From Bifidobacteriaceae bacterium (GTDB taxonomy: Bacteria; Actinomycetota; Actinomycetes; Actinomycetales; WQXJ01), in NCBI GenBank assembly GCA_031255075.1, contig JAIRTF010000018.1:1-9801 (forward strand): 9,801 nt of DNA, written 5' to 3'. The notes beneath the pieces are model-generated. The model saw only the letters and a program-made list of their open reading frames with translations. It was not told the origin of the DNA and searched no databases. Each line of letters starts with the position of its first letter. Position 1 is the first letter of the stretch. Below are positions 1-6,166 of this stretch, in pieces. Position numbers and translations under genes: made by a program.

Positions 1-629
1 TCCACTTTGATCTCCACCGCCGGCAGCGTGATGGGGCCATCGCCCAGGTCAACCACCGAAACAGCCAACTCTGTGCCGACAGCTGCCTGCTCCACCAGGG
101 CCACCTCACCGTAGGCGAAGCAGTCCATCATGGCGCCAGGCAACTCGGCGGAATCGGACACCATGGTGACACCCAAAGCCGAACCGCCGTGCAACGGCTT
201 GACCACCACTTGCGGGCCCAACGAATCCCACACCAAATCCAACAAGGCCGGCGCACCCAACTGCCGGAACAAGGCCTGCGGAAGGGTGGCGTAGTTGGGG
301 GTGGCGTGCCCGGCCCGGCGCATCAAAGTCTTGGCGATGGCCTTGTTCCAGGCGGTCCGCGAAGCCCGCGGGTCAGACCCCAAATAGGCCACGCCGGCCA
401 ACTCCAAAGCGTCCCGGACCGATCCGTCCTCACCCATGGCGCCGTGCAGCAACGGCCACACCAGGTCGAAATCAGCCTCCCGGAGCTTGTCAATCAGGCG
501 GGCGTCCAGGTCCAGCTCGCTCACCTCAACACCGGCTTCGCGGAGCGCCTCCGCCACCCGCCGCCCAGACCGCAACGACACGTCACGCTCGTGGCTTAGC
601 CCTCCTGCCAGCACAGCTACTTTGCTCAT
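1..629 (-). CDS. ddl: D-alanine--D-alanine ligase family protein (partial, C-terminus outside window)
   Basis: This is an ATP-grasp ligase expected to join two D-alanines (or a related pair of residues) in the cytosol for the peptidoglycan stem peptide. The window holds the first 209 codons of a family usually 310-370 residues long; the C-terminal part with the metal-binding acidic residues is missing. Visible motifs are the N-terminal AVLAGGLSHERDVSLRSG with Glu14 (equivalent to E. coli DdlB Glu15), the LHGAMGEDGS loop at 61-70, Lys96, and VVVKPLHGGSALGV at 141-154 with Lys144 and Ser150. Glu180 and Glu187 also match DdlB positions. The second serine of the usual GSS motif is alanine (Ala151). 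The ATG at 629 is preceded by GGAG about five bases upstream. The gene follows the aminotransferase by 45 bp and is probably co-transcribed with it. The family assignment is firm. The true substrate is less certain, because actinobacteria often also carry a longer housekeeping Ddl elsewhere. Confidence 0.88.
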   Translation of the reverse strand, partial: MSKVAVLAGGLSHERDVSLRSGRRVAEALREAGVEVSELDLDARLIDKLREADFDLVWPLLHGAMGEDGSVRDALELAGVAYLGSDPRASRTAWNKAIAKTLMRRAGHATPNYATLPQALFRQLGAPALLDLVWDSLGPQVVVKPLHGGSALGVTMVSDSAELPGAMMDCFAYGEVALVEQAAVGTELAVSVVDLGDGPITLPAVEIKV

Positions 630-674
630 TGCTTCTCCTAGTGGTCGATGCCGCGCCTTTCCACGGCGCAGTTC

Positions 675-1976
675 TTACGCTATGTCCGGGGCCGGGTTTT
701 GGACGTCTGGGGCCAGGCCCTCGGTGTGTGGCCCAAACAAGTTGACCAGTTCCATCTCTTTGCTCAACACACCCGCCAAACGGCGCACCCCTTCGCGGAT
801 GCGGTCCGGTGTGGGGTAGCAGAAGGACAGTCGCATTTGGCGTCCGCCCTGGCCGTCCGCATAGAACGCGACGCCTGAAACATAGGCCACCAGGGCGGTG
901 GTGGCCCGGGGCAGCATGGTCTTGGTGTTGATGCCCTCGGGCACCGTCACCCAGGTGTAGAAGCCACCCTCCGGCACAGTCCAGTCACATTCCGGCATGT
1001 GCTCCGCCAGGGCCGCCAACATGGTTTGGCAGCGTTCGCGGTAAACCCCGCGGTAGACGTCAATCTGGCCGCGCCAATCGAAGTTGTCCAGGTAGGCCGC
1101 AATTGACAACTGTGAAGCTTGGGAGGGGCACAGAATGGTTGCCTCGCTGGCCAGAACCAGTTTCTCGCGCACGGCGTGGGGCGCCAAGGCCCAACCAGTC
1201 CGGTAGCCGGGCGCCATAGTCTTGGAAAAAGACCCGAGGTAGATCACGCCATCGGCATCCAAGGAACGGATAGCGGGCGTGACTTGGCCGTCAAAGCCCA
1301 ACAGGCCGTAGGGGTTGTCTTCAACCACCAAGATGCCTTCGCGGCGGCAAATCTCCAGCACTTCGGCCCGGCGCGGCACCGTCAGGGTGACGCCGGCCGG
1401 GTTGTGATAGCAGGGGATGGTGTACAAGAACTTGATTCGCCGGCCCTCCGCCTTGAGCCGGGCGATGGTTTCTTCAAGGGCGGCCGGCACCAGGCCGTCA
1501 GCGTCCATGGCGACGTGTTCAATCCAAGCCTCGTATGACTTGAAGACGGACAGTGCCCCCACGTAGGAAGGCGATTCGGCCAGGATCACGTCACCGGGGT
1601 CCACAAACACCCGTGTCACCAGGTCCAAAGCTTGTTGTGAACCAGTTGTGACCACCACATCATCCGGGTGGGCGGTGATGAACTCTTCGGCCATCACCTC
1701 GGTGATCTTTTCGCGCATCAGCGGATGGCCTTGGCCGCTGCCGTATTGCAGGGCGACAGTACCTTCGGTGTTGATCAACTCGGAGGTGATTTTGGCGATC
1801 AGGTCCATCGGCAAAGCGTCGAGGAATGGCATGCCGCCGGCCAGCGAGACCACCTCTGGACGGTTGGCCACGGCGAACAAAGCTCGGGTCTCGGAGACCT
1901 TCAGTCCGTCGGTTCGCTTCGCATACGAACCAAACCACGGGTCAAGACGCGTGCCTGGACCTGGCTCGGGGGACAT
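675..1976 (-). CDS. PLP-dependent aminotransferase, 2-aminoadipate/LysN-like class (fold type I)
   Basis: This 433-residue cytosolic enzyme is predicted to transfer an amino group between an amino acid and a 2-oxo acid using pyridoxal phosphate. It resembles the aminotransferase half of MocR proteins and LysN/aromatic aminotransferases (COG1167 type), but it has no GntR DNA-binding domain. Visible motifs are GSQQALDL at 112-119 (phosphate-binding loop), ESPSYVG at 134-140, YHNPAG at 190-195, VVEDNPYG at 217-224 (Asp220 for the pyridine nitrogen, Tyr223), GSFSKTMAPGYRTGW at 248-262 with the Schiff-base Lys252, and MRLSFCYP at 381-388 with Arg382 for the substrate carboxylate. All key residues are present, so it should be active. 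The ATG at 1976 has a GAGGAG ribosome binding site a few bases upstream. It lies 119 bp after trxA and 45 bp before the ligase. The exact substrate cannot be told from sequence; aromatic, branched-chain or 2-aminoadipate-type substrates are all possible. Confidence 0.88.
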   Translation of the reverse strand: MSPEPGPGTRLDPWFGSYAKRTDGLKVSETRALFAVANRPEVVSLAGGMPFLDALPMDLIAKITSELINTEGTVALQYGSGQGHPLMREKITEVMAEEFITAHPDDVVVTTGSQQALDLVTRVFVDPGDVILAESPSYVGALSVFKSYEAWIEHVAMDADGLVPAALEETIARLKAEGRRIKFLYTIPCYHNPAGVTLTVPRRAEVLEICRREGILVVEDNPYGLLGFDGQVTPAIRSLDADGVIYLGSFSKTMAPGYRTGWALAPHAVREKLVLASEATILCPSQASQLSIAAYLDNFDWRGQIDVYRGVYRERCQTMLAALAEHMPECDWTVPEGGFYTWVTVPEGINTKTMLPRATTALVAYVSGVAFYADGQGGRQMRLSFCYPTPDRIREGVRRLAGVLSKEMELVNLFGPHTEGLAPDVQNPAPDIA

Positions 1977-2022
1977 GGATTGCTCCTCGCTTCGTAGATG
2001 AACTTAGATTCAGTTTTGGCTG

Positions 2023-2076
2023 CGCCGGGTCTCACGGCGGCCAGGTCAGACCGGTTGGAACCGGCGTGGCCTGGCC
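2023..2076 (-). terminator. Tandem GC-rich hairpins after trxA, probable terminator or attenuator
   Basis: Between the trxA stop and the aminotransferase start are two adjacent inverted repeats. The first (2039-2076) has an outer 7-bp stem GGCCAGG/CCTGGCC, a partly paired internal loop, and an inner 5-bp stem CCGGT/ACCGG around the tetraloop TGGA. The second (2023-2039) has a 5-bp stem CGCCG/CGGCG around a 7-base loop and touches the first. No run of T follows on the transcribed strand. This is common among actinobacterial terminators, but it leaves room for an attenuator or mRNA-stabilising role. The location right after trxA suggests a transcription boundary between trxA and the aminotransferase-ligase pair. 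Confidence 0.5.
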
Positions 2077-2095
2077 GTGGCGGCAGCCTGGTTGG

Positions 2096-2422
2096 CTAGG
2101 AAATGAACTCGGTCAGTTCGGCGGCCAGCAGCGGCTTGGGCTTGGCGCCCACAATGGTCTTGACCACTTGCCCGCCCTGGTAGACGTTCAGTGTTGGGAT
2201 CGAGGCGATCCGGTAGGCCTGGGCGGTGATCGGGTTCTCATCGGTGTTGAGGGCCACGAACTTCATCTTGTCCGAGTTCTCACCGGCCAGCTCCTCAACC
2301 ACGGGGGTCAACTGGCGGCATGGGCCGCACCAGGGCGCCCAAAAATCGACCAGGACCGGCTTGTCGGACTGAAGCACCTCGGCTTCAAAGGTGGAGTCGC
2401 TAACCGCGGCCAATGCGCTCAT
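2096..2422 (-). CDS. trxA: Thioredoxin
   Basis: Thioredoxin is a small cytosolic disulfide reductase that receives electrons from thioredoxin reductase, encoded just upstream, and passes them to target proteins. The chosen ORF gives 108 residues, the standard bacterial length. The active site WCGPC falls at Cys32/Cys35, the buried Asp is Asp26, and the cis-proline is Pro76 in ASIPT, all at the same positions as in E. coli thioredoxin. The ATG at 2422 was chosen because AAGGAGA sits six bases upstream and because it puts these residues at family-standard positions. A further upstream ATG at 2494 would add 24 residues of unrelated basic sequence running through an inverted repeat, and is rejected. 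The gene lies 102 bp after trxB, a gap large enough for its own promoter, and is followed by GC-rich hairpins. Confidence in the function is very high. Confidence 0.97.
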   Translation of the reverse strand: MSALAAVSDSTFEAEVLQSDKPVLVDFWAPWCGPCRQLTPVVEELAGENSDKMKFVALNTDENPITAQAYRIASIPTLNVYQGGQVVKTIVGAKPKPLLAAELTEFIS

Positions 2423-2428
2423 GAACTT

Positions 2429-2435
2429 TCTCCTT
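2429..2435 (-). promoter_or_regulatory. Ribosome binding site of trxA (decides the start)
   Basis: The minus strand reads AAGGAGA here, a strong Shine-Dalgarno match, six bases before the ATG at 2422. It supports the 108-residue thioredoxin over the 132-residue form that would begin at 2494. Confidence 0.85.
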
Positions 2436-2450
2436 GGTTTCGATAGTTGT

Positions 2451-2478
2451 CGCGTCCATATATGTTCGCACGGACGCG
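2451..2478 (-). promoter_or_regulatory. Inverted repeat around an AT-rich core in the trxB-trxA gap
   Basis: A perfect 7-bp inverted repeat, CGCGTCC and GGACGCG, flanks a 14-base spacer containing ATATAT, which is unusual in this GC-rich surrounding. On the minus strand the spacer gives a TATATG hexamer that could serve as a -10 element for trxA, although no good -35 hexamer lies at the usual distance. An 8-bp palindrome TGACGTCA lies just upstream at 2486-2493. The layout fits an operator overlapping a promoter, or an mRNA hairpin in the trxA leader. No sigma-R type promoter (GGAAT with a downstream GTT) was recognised. The function is inference. Confidence 0.4.
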
Positions 2479-2524
2479 CCTTGGCTGACGTCACGCCGGG
2501 CGGCCTGCCCAGCTTGATGATCCG

Positions 2525-3508
2525 TCAGATGGTCTGTGCTGCCAGCACCGAATCTGCCAGCAGGCCTTCGAGGTATTCCTGGGCGTCCAAAGCGGCTTGG
2601 GCGCCGGTGCCGGCGGCGGTCACCGCTTGGCGGTAGGTCCGGTCCACCACGTCACCGCAGGCGAACACACCGGGCAGCGAAGTGGCTTGGTGGGCGCTGA
2701 GTCCTGGCTCGTCCGGGGCGGCCGGCCCGTGGACCACAATGTAGCCGTCTGAATCATGGGTCAGCTGGCTACGGAAGATTTCAGAGTTGGGTGAGTGCCC
2801 AATCGCCACAAACACGGCCGATGCCGCGACTTCGGTGGTCTGGTCGGTCCGGACATCACGCACCGCTACGGCTTCAACGCTGTCTTCACCTTTGATGTCG
2901 GTGACTTCGGAATGCCAAAGGAACTCGATTTGGGCGTGGGCCATGGCTCGTTCGGCCATGATCCGTGAGGCGCGCAGTTCGCCGCGGCGGTGAACCACGT
3001 AGACCTTGGTGGCGAACTTGGTCAAGAAAATGGCTTCCTCCATGGCTGAGTCGCCTCCGCCAACCACTACGACCTCTTTGCCGCGGAAGAAGAACCCATC
3101 GCAGGTGGCACAGTAGGAAACGCCCTTGCCGGCCAGACGCTTTTCGGCCGCCAGGCCCAATTCGCGGTAGGTGGAGCCGGTCGCCAGGATCACTGCGGCC
3201 GCCTCATAGGTTTCGCCACCCAAGGTGGCCAGAGTCTTGATTGGCCCTTCCAGGGCCACCCGGGATACGTCATCGAACACCACGCGGGCGCCAAACCGTT
3301 TGGCTTGGGCAGCCATCTTGTCCATCAGGTCGGGGCCCATGATCCCCTCCGGGAAGCCTGGGAAGTTCTCCACTTCTGTGGTGTTCACCAGGTTGCCCCC
3401 GGCCGTCACCGAGCCAGCGATCACGACCGGTGCGTAGCCCGCTCGCGCGGCATAGATAGCGGCGGTATAGCCAGCCGGGCCTGACCCTACAATGACGACT
3501 TGCTCCAC
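2525..3508 (-). CDS. trxB: Thioredoxin reductase (NADPH), FAD flavoprotein
   Basis: This cytosolic flavoenzyme moves electrons from NADPH through FAD and a redox disulfide to thioredoxin, encoded next downstream. At 327 residues it has the normal low-molecular-weight bacterial length. It shows the N-terminal FAD motif VIVGSGPAGYTAAIYAARAG at 5-24, TTEVENFPGFPEG at 43-55, the redox pair CATC at Cys133/Cys136 followed by Asp137, the NADPH Rossmann motif VGGGDSAMEEA at 149-159, the HRRGELR phosphate-binding segment at 173-179, and the C-terminal FAD motif CGDVVDRTYRQAVTAAGTG at 284-302. The start is GTG at 3508, chosen because the canonical N-terminus begins there and a Shine-Dalgarno sequence fits. 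Only 12 bp separate it from the pseudokinase stop, so it is very probably on the same transcript and translationally coupled. Nothing appears broken. Confidence 0.97.
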   Translation of the reverse strand: MEQVVIVGSGPAGYTAAIYAARAGYAPVVIAGSVTAGGNLVNTTEVENFPGFPEGIMGPDLMDKMAAQAKRFGARVVFDDVSRVALEGPIKTLATLGGETYEAAAVILATGSTYRELGLAAEKRLAGKGVSYCATCDGFFFRGKEVVVVGGGDSAMEEAIFLTKFATKVYVVHRRGELRASRIMAERAMAHAQIEFLWHSEVTDIKGEDSVEAVAVRDVRTDQTTEVAASAVFVAIGHSPNSEIFRSQLTHDSDGYIVVHGPAAPDEPGLSAHQATSLPGVFACGDVVDRTYRQAVTAAGTGAQAALDAQEYLEGLLADSVLAAQTI

Positions 3509-3516
3509 GTTTGGAA

Positions 3517-3522
3517 CTCCTT
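3517..3522 (-). promoter_or_regulatory. Ribosome binding site of trxB overlapping the upstream stop codon
   Basis: The minus strand reads TAAGGAGTT. The AAGGAG Shine-Dalgarno sequence borrows the last two bases of the pseudokinase TAA stop and lies eight bases before the trxB GTG. A ribosome ending the pseudokinase would cover this site, which suggests coupling or stop-restart between the two genes. It supports the GTG at 3508 as the real start. Confidence 0.75.
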
Positions 3523-6115
3523 AGGTGCCGAACGCCCCCACTTCAACCAAAGAGGGGTTGAGCGTCAAGTCTAAGCCAAGCAGACCGGCCTGTTTCATGA
3601 TGACAGCCGCCAAGACCAGGCACGCAATCACCACCACAATGAACACAACAGTTGGTACCAAACGTACCTTTGGCGCCGGTTTAGTGGTGGTTTGGGTGGG
3701 CTCTATCACGCTTTCAAAGGCCGGCGTGGCGGTGTCGAAGGTGGCTGAGGGCTCTTCGGGTTGCGCCACAGGCGTAGCGGCGGCCGTCAGCGTTCCCAGG
3801 GTGGTGGCAGCGGTTTCCTCGGTTGAGGCGTCCAGAAAGGGACGGATGCGCCCCAAATCTTCGGTCGCGTCCGACAGCTTGCCTCCTTCCGGCGGAGGAG
3901 TGTCCAAACCACGGGGGACCGGACGGGCCAACGGCCCCGAATCGGGTGGTGGAATGGTCCGGGGGAAGGGTCGCAGCACGGTGGCCTGGCCACCGTCAGC
4001 CGGAGTGGTCTCAACGGTGAAGGTGACGCCATCAATGTTGGGCAGCGCCGGCTGACTGGTCTCCGAATCCGACTCAACCAGGTAGGTTTCGGCTTCGACT
4101 GGGCCGTCACCGGTGGCGGCCGCCAGGGCCGCCTCCAGAGCGTCCGCATCTGGCAGCGGGCCGTGGACAAACGAATCCTCTTCGCGCGGGGCCTGCGCCG
4201 GAGCATCGACGTTCAGGGCTGATTCGTCGGCATCCAGCCCGGCCGGCGGCAGTTCAACGCCGTCGGATGAATCAGCCAGCAGGGCCAATTCCGCCAGCGT
4301 GGTTCCGGGTGCTGACGAAGCGGCCGGCTCTTCGGAGTATTCGTCTGGTTCATCCACGAAATCCGAATCATCTTCGGTTTCGTCTTCATCCACCGGTTCC
4401 CATTCCGCTTCGCCGGCTGACAGGCGGACCGCCATGGGACGGGCCGTCTGAATCAGGTCGATCGGCTGATCGGAGGGAAGCTGTGGAGCGGGACTTGGCT
4501 TGGCCTCCGCCGCGGCGGCCGCTTCGGCAGCGGACTCGGCAGACGGCGGATCATCCGGGAACGGTTCGCGCATTTGGGCCCGGTGGGCGGCCGCGCTGGC
4601 GCCGAGCGAGGCGATGGCTTTGTCCACCTCCGATTGAATTGAAGACAGAGTTGGCGGATGGGTTGGGTCGCGGTCCGACGCATCGGCAGCTTTGTCAGCC
4701 ACGGCGGCAGCCGGTTCGGCTGCGGCAGCATCCGGGACCGCCGTTGGTTCATCCAACGGCAGTTCCTCCTGCACCGGTCCAGCCAGATACGAATAGGCGC
4801 CATCCACCGGTTGACCAGGGTCTTGATCCAACAGCGCCGTCAACTCCGGCGGCAGTGGCGGCAAGTCCAGATCCGGCACCTCCGGCAATGGCGGCAGCTC
4901 AAACCGGCTCGGCGTGCCCTCGTCTATCGGTTCCGCGGTTGGCAGCGGCTCCAGGATGGCCTCGATTTGGGCCAGCCGGTCTTGAATCTCAGATTCGGCG
5001 GCCAACGCGGCCACGTCCGCTTCGCTCGGTCGCAGCGGCTCAGCCCCGGCCGGCAGCCAGCCGCTATCAGCCGCGTACACCGGGTCAGAGGCTGACGGCG
5101 CGGTTTGGCTCACCCCTCCGCCGGCCTCAGCAGCGCTGTCGGCAGCACCAGCCGTGGCAGCCGGCTCGGCGGCATCGGCCGGCTGATCATCGGTGATGGC
5201 GGCAATGACCTCAGTGGAGTCCGTGGCGTCCGCTGCACCCGCCGGCTCGGCCGCCTCTACGGGGGCCGATGCCGCGGCATCGGCCACGTCCCCGCCGGCG
5301 TCCGGAACCTGTGGCAGCACGTCCCGAACCGACACCGAATAGCGCAACGTGATGTTGACCGGCTTCCAGGTGTCCAAGATTTGGATGAGCTCGGCGGCGG
5401 ACTTGGGCCCGGCGCCGGTGTCCCGCAAGGTGACCGCACACAGCGTGTTTAGTTCACCCGGCACGTTGGAAACCAGGTCGATAGGCGCCACCGGCTCCCC
5501 GTCCCACAGCGGCGGCAAACCCATCACCGAGGGTGTTTTACCTGGCCAACGAGCGGTCAGCGCCGCATAGAGAATGGCCACCAAGGCTTGAGCGTCACGG
5601 GCGTTGGCGGTGGCAGCGTCAACCAAACTGTCACCGCGCAGGGCGGCGTCCCAGCCCAGACCACCCAAGGTCACGGAGGAACCATTGCCCAAGAAGACCA
5701 CTTCGGGGCGGAGCGCCAAGTGGTACACGTCGCGGGCCGCAGCCTCAGCCAGACCGGATGCCACCTCGCCCGCCACAGCCCTAGCTTGGGAGGCGCTGAG
5801 CGGGCCCACATCCGCCAGAGATACCCCTTCAAGCGGAGCTGTCAGCACAAACGACACACCTGAGTAGCTTCCAGCGTCGAAAACTCGGACCAAGCGCGGG
5901 TCATCAATCAAGGCGGCGCGGCGGGCGGCGTCTATGGCGTCTGCCGCATGGGGGCCGTCAATCAGATAGACCTCGGCTTTGCGGTCCAAGATTTTGTCGC
6001 TGCTAGCGAAGCGGCGTGCGTTAGGCGTGTTACAGAACAGTTCCGAATCTAGGCGGTAGCGGCCCATCAGCAGATCGCCCAAGCCAAGGCTGGGGCGGTG
6101 CGAAGCGGAGTCCAT
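3521..6115 (-). CDS. MurJ-associated pseudokinase-domain membrane protein
   Basis: This 864-residue protein has a degenerate serine/threonine kinase-like domain at about 17-250, a long low-complexity linker rich in Ala, Glu, Asp and Pro at about 260-815, one membrane helix at about 818-840, and about 24 residues outside. The catalytic landmarks are lost. The HRD loop region reads YHLALRPEVV (131-140) with alanine in place of the catalytic Asp and Val in place of the metal-binding Asn. DFG is replaced by a GGL-like sequence near 151-153, and the VAIK lysine is absent (VYLI, 49-52). It should therefore bind partners rather than phosphorylate. In Mycobacterium tuberculosis the equivalent domain is fused to MurJ (MviN), is phosphorylated by PknB and recruits the FHA protein FhaA to control lipid II flipping. 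Here it is a separate gene 51 bp after murJ, so a similar cytosolic scaffold role is inferred. The ATG at 6115 has AAGGAAG upstream. The linker has acidic and proline-rich blocks but no recognisable enzyme domain. Confidence 0.85.
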   Translation of the reverse strand: MDSASHRPSLGLGDLLMGRYRLDSELFCNTPNARRFASSDKILDRKAEVYLIDGPHAADAIDAARRAALIDDPRLVRVFDAGSYSGVSFVLTAPLEGVSLADVGPLSASQARAVAGEVASGLAEAAARDVYHLALRPEVVFLGNGSSVTLGGLGWDAALRGDSLVDAATANARDAQALVAILYAALTARWPGKTPSVMGLPPLWDGEPVAPIDLVSNVPGELNTLCAVTLRDTGAGPKSAAELIQILDTWKPVNITLRYSVSVRDVLPQVPDAGGDVADAAASAPVEAAEPAGAADATDSTEVIAAITDDQPADAAEPAATAGAADSAAEAGGGVSQTAPSASDPVYAADSGWLPAGAEPLRPSEADVAALAAESEIQDRLAQIEAILEPLPTAEPIDEGTPSRFELPPLPEVPDLDLPPLPPELTALLDQDPGQPVDGAYSYLAGPVQEELPLDEPTAVPDAAAAEPAAAVADKAADASDRDPTHPPTLSSIQSEVDKAIASLGASAAAHRAQMREPFPDDPPSAESAAEAAAAAEAKPSPAPQLPSDQPIDLIQTARPMAVRLSAGEAEWEPVDEDETEDDSDFVDEPDEYSEEPAASSAPGTTLAELALLADSSDGVELPPAGLDADESALNVDAPAQAPREEDSFVHGPLPDADALEAALAAATGDGPVEAETYLVESDSETSQPALPNIDGVTFTVETTPADGGQATVLRPFPRTIPPPDSGPLARPVPRGLDTPPPEGGKLSDATEDLGRIRPFLDASTEETAATTLGTLTAAATPVAQPEEPSATFDTATPAFESVIEPTQTTTKPAPKVRLVPTVVFIVVVIACLVLAAVIMKQAGLLGLDLTLNPSLVEVGAFGT

Positions 6116-6134
6116 AGCCTGTTACTTCCTTATA

Positions 6135-6166
6135 AGTGGCAGGTGATTCAGCCATACTAGTGGCAG
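6135..6166. repeat. Pair of 8-bp direct repeats between murJ and the pseudokinase gene
   Basis: The octamer AGTGGCAG (plus strand) occurs at 6135-6142 and again at 6159-6166, with start points 24 bp apart. The second copy ends exactly at the murJ stop codon, and the first lies just upstream of the pseudokinase ribosome binding site. It could be a binding site for a dimeric regulator or chance. The evidence is only the match itself. Confidence 0.3.

Noticed and set aside
189..599. Plus-strand open frame of 136 codons opposite the ligase gene
   Set aside because: The minus strand encodes recognisable Ddl motifs over the same bases. The plus-strand product resembles no family and is a shadow of GC-rich coding DNA.
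1977..2022. Promoter for the aminotransferase gene
   Set aside because: TAAGTT on the minus strand is a weak -10 match with no -35 partner. A promoter may exist but the sequence does not support naming one.
2423..2494. Longer thioredoxin starting at an ATG at 2494
   Set aside because: The extra 24 residues are unlike any thioredoxin N-terminus, cross an inverted repeat, and lack a good ribosome binding site, while the ATG at 2422 has AAGGAGA and gives the standard 108 residues.
4267..5196. Plus-strand open frame of 309 codons opposite the pseudokinase linker
   Set aside because: It is rich in Arg and Pro as expected from reading GC-rich Ala/Glu/Pro coding DNA backwards, has no family resemblance, and lies fully antisense to a well supported gene.
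3521..5340. Linker of the pseudokinase as a frameshifted or decayed gene
   Set aside because: The frame is open from 6115 to 3521 without interruption and ends in a clean membrane helix, so the low-complexity region looks like a real disordered linker.
6116..6166. TATAAG hexamer upstream of the pseudokinase as a -10 promoter element
   Set aside because: It lies about 20 bases before the ATG, so transcription would begin after the ribosome binding site, and no -35 hexamer is visible at the right distance.
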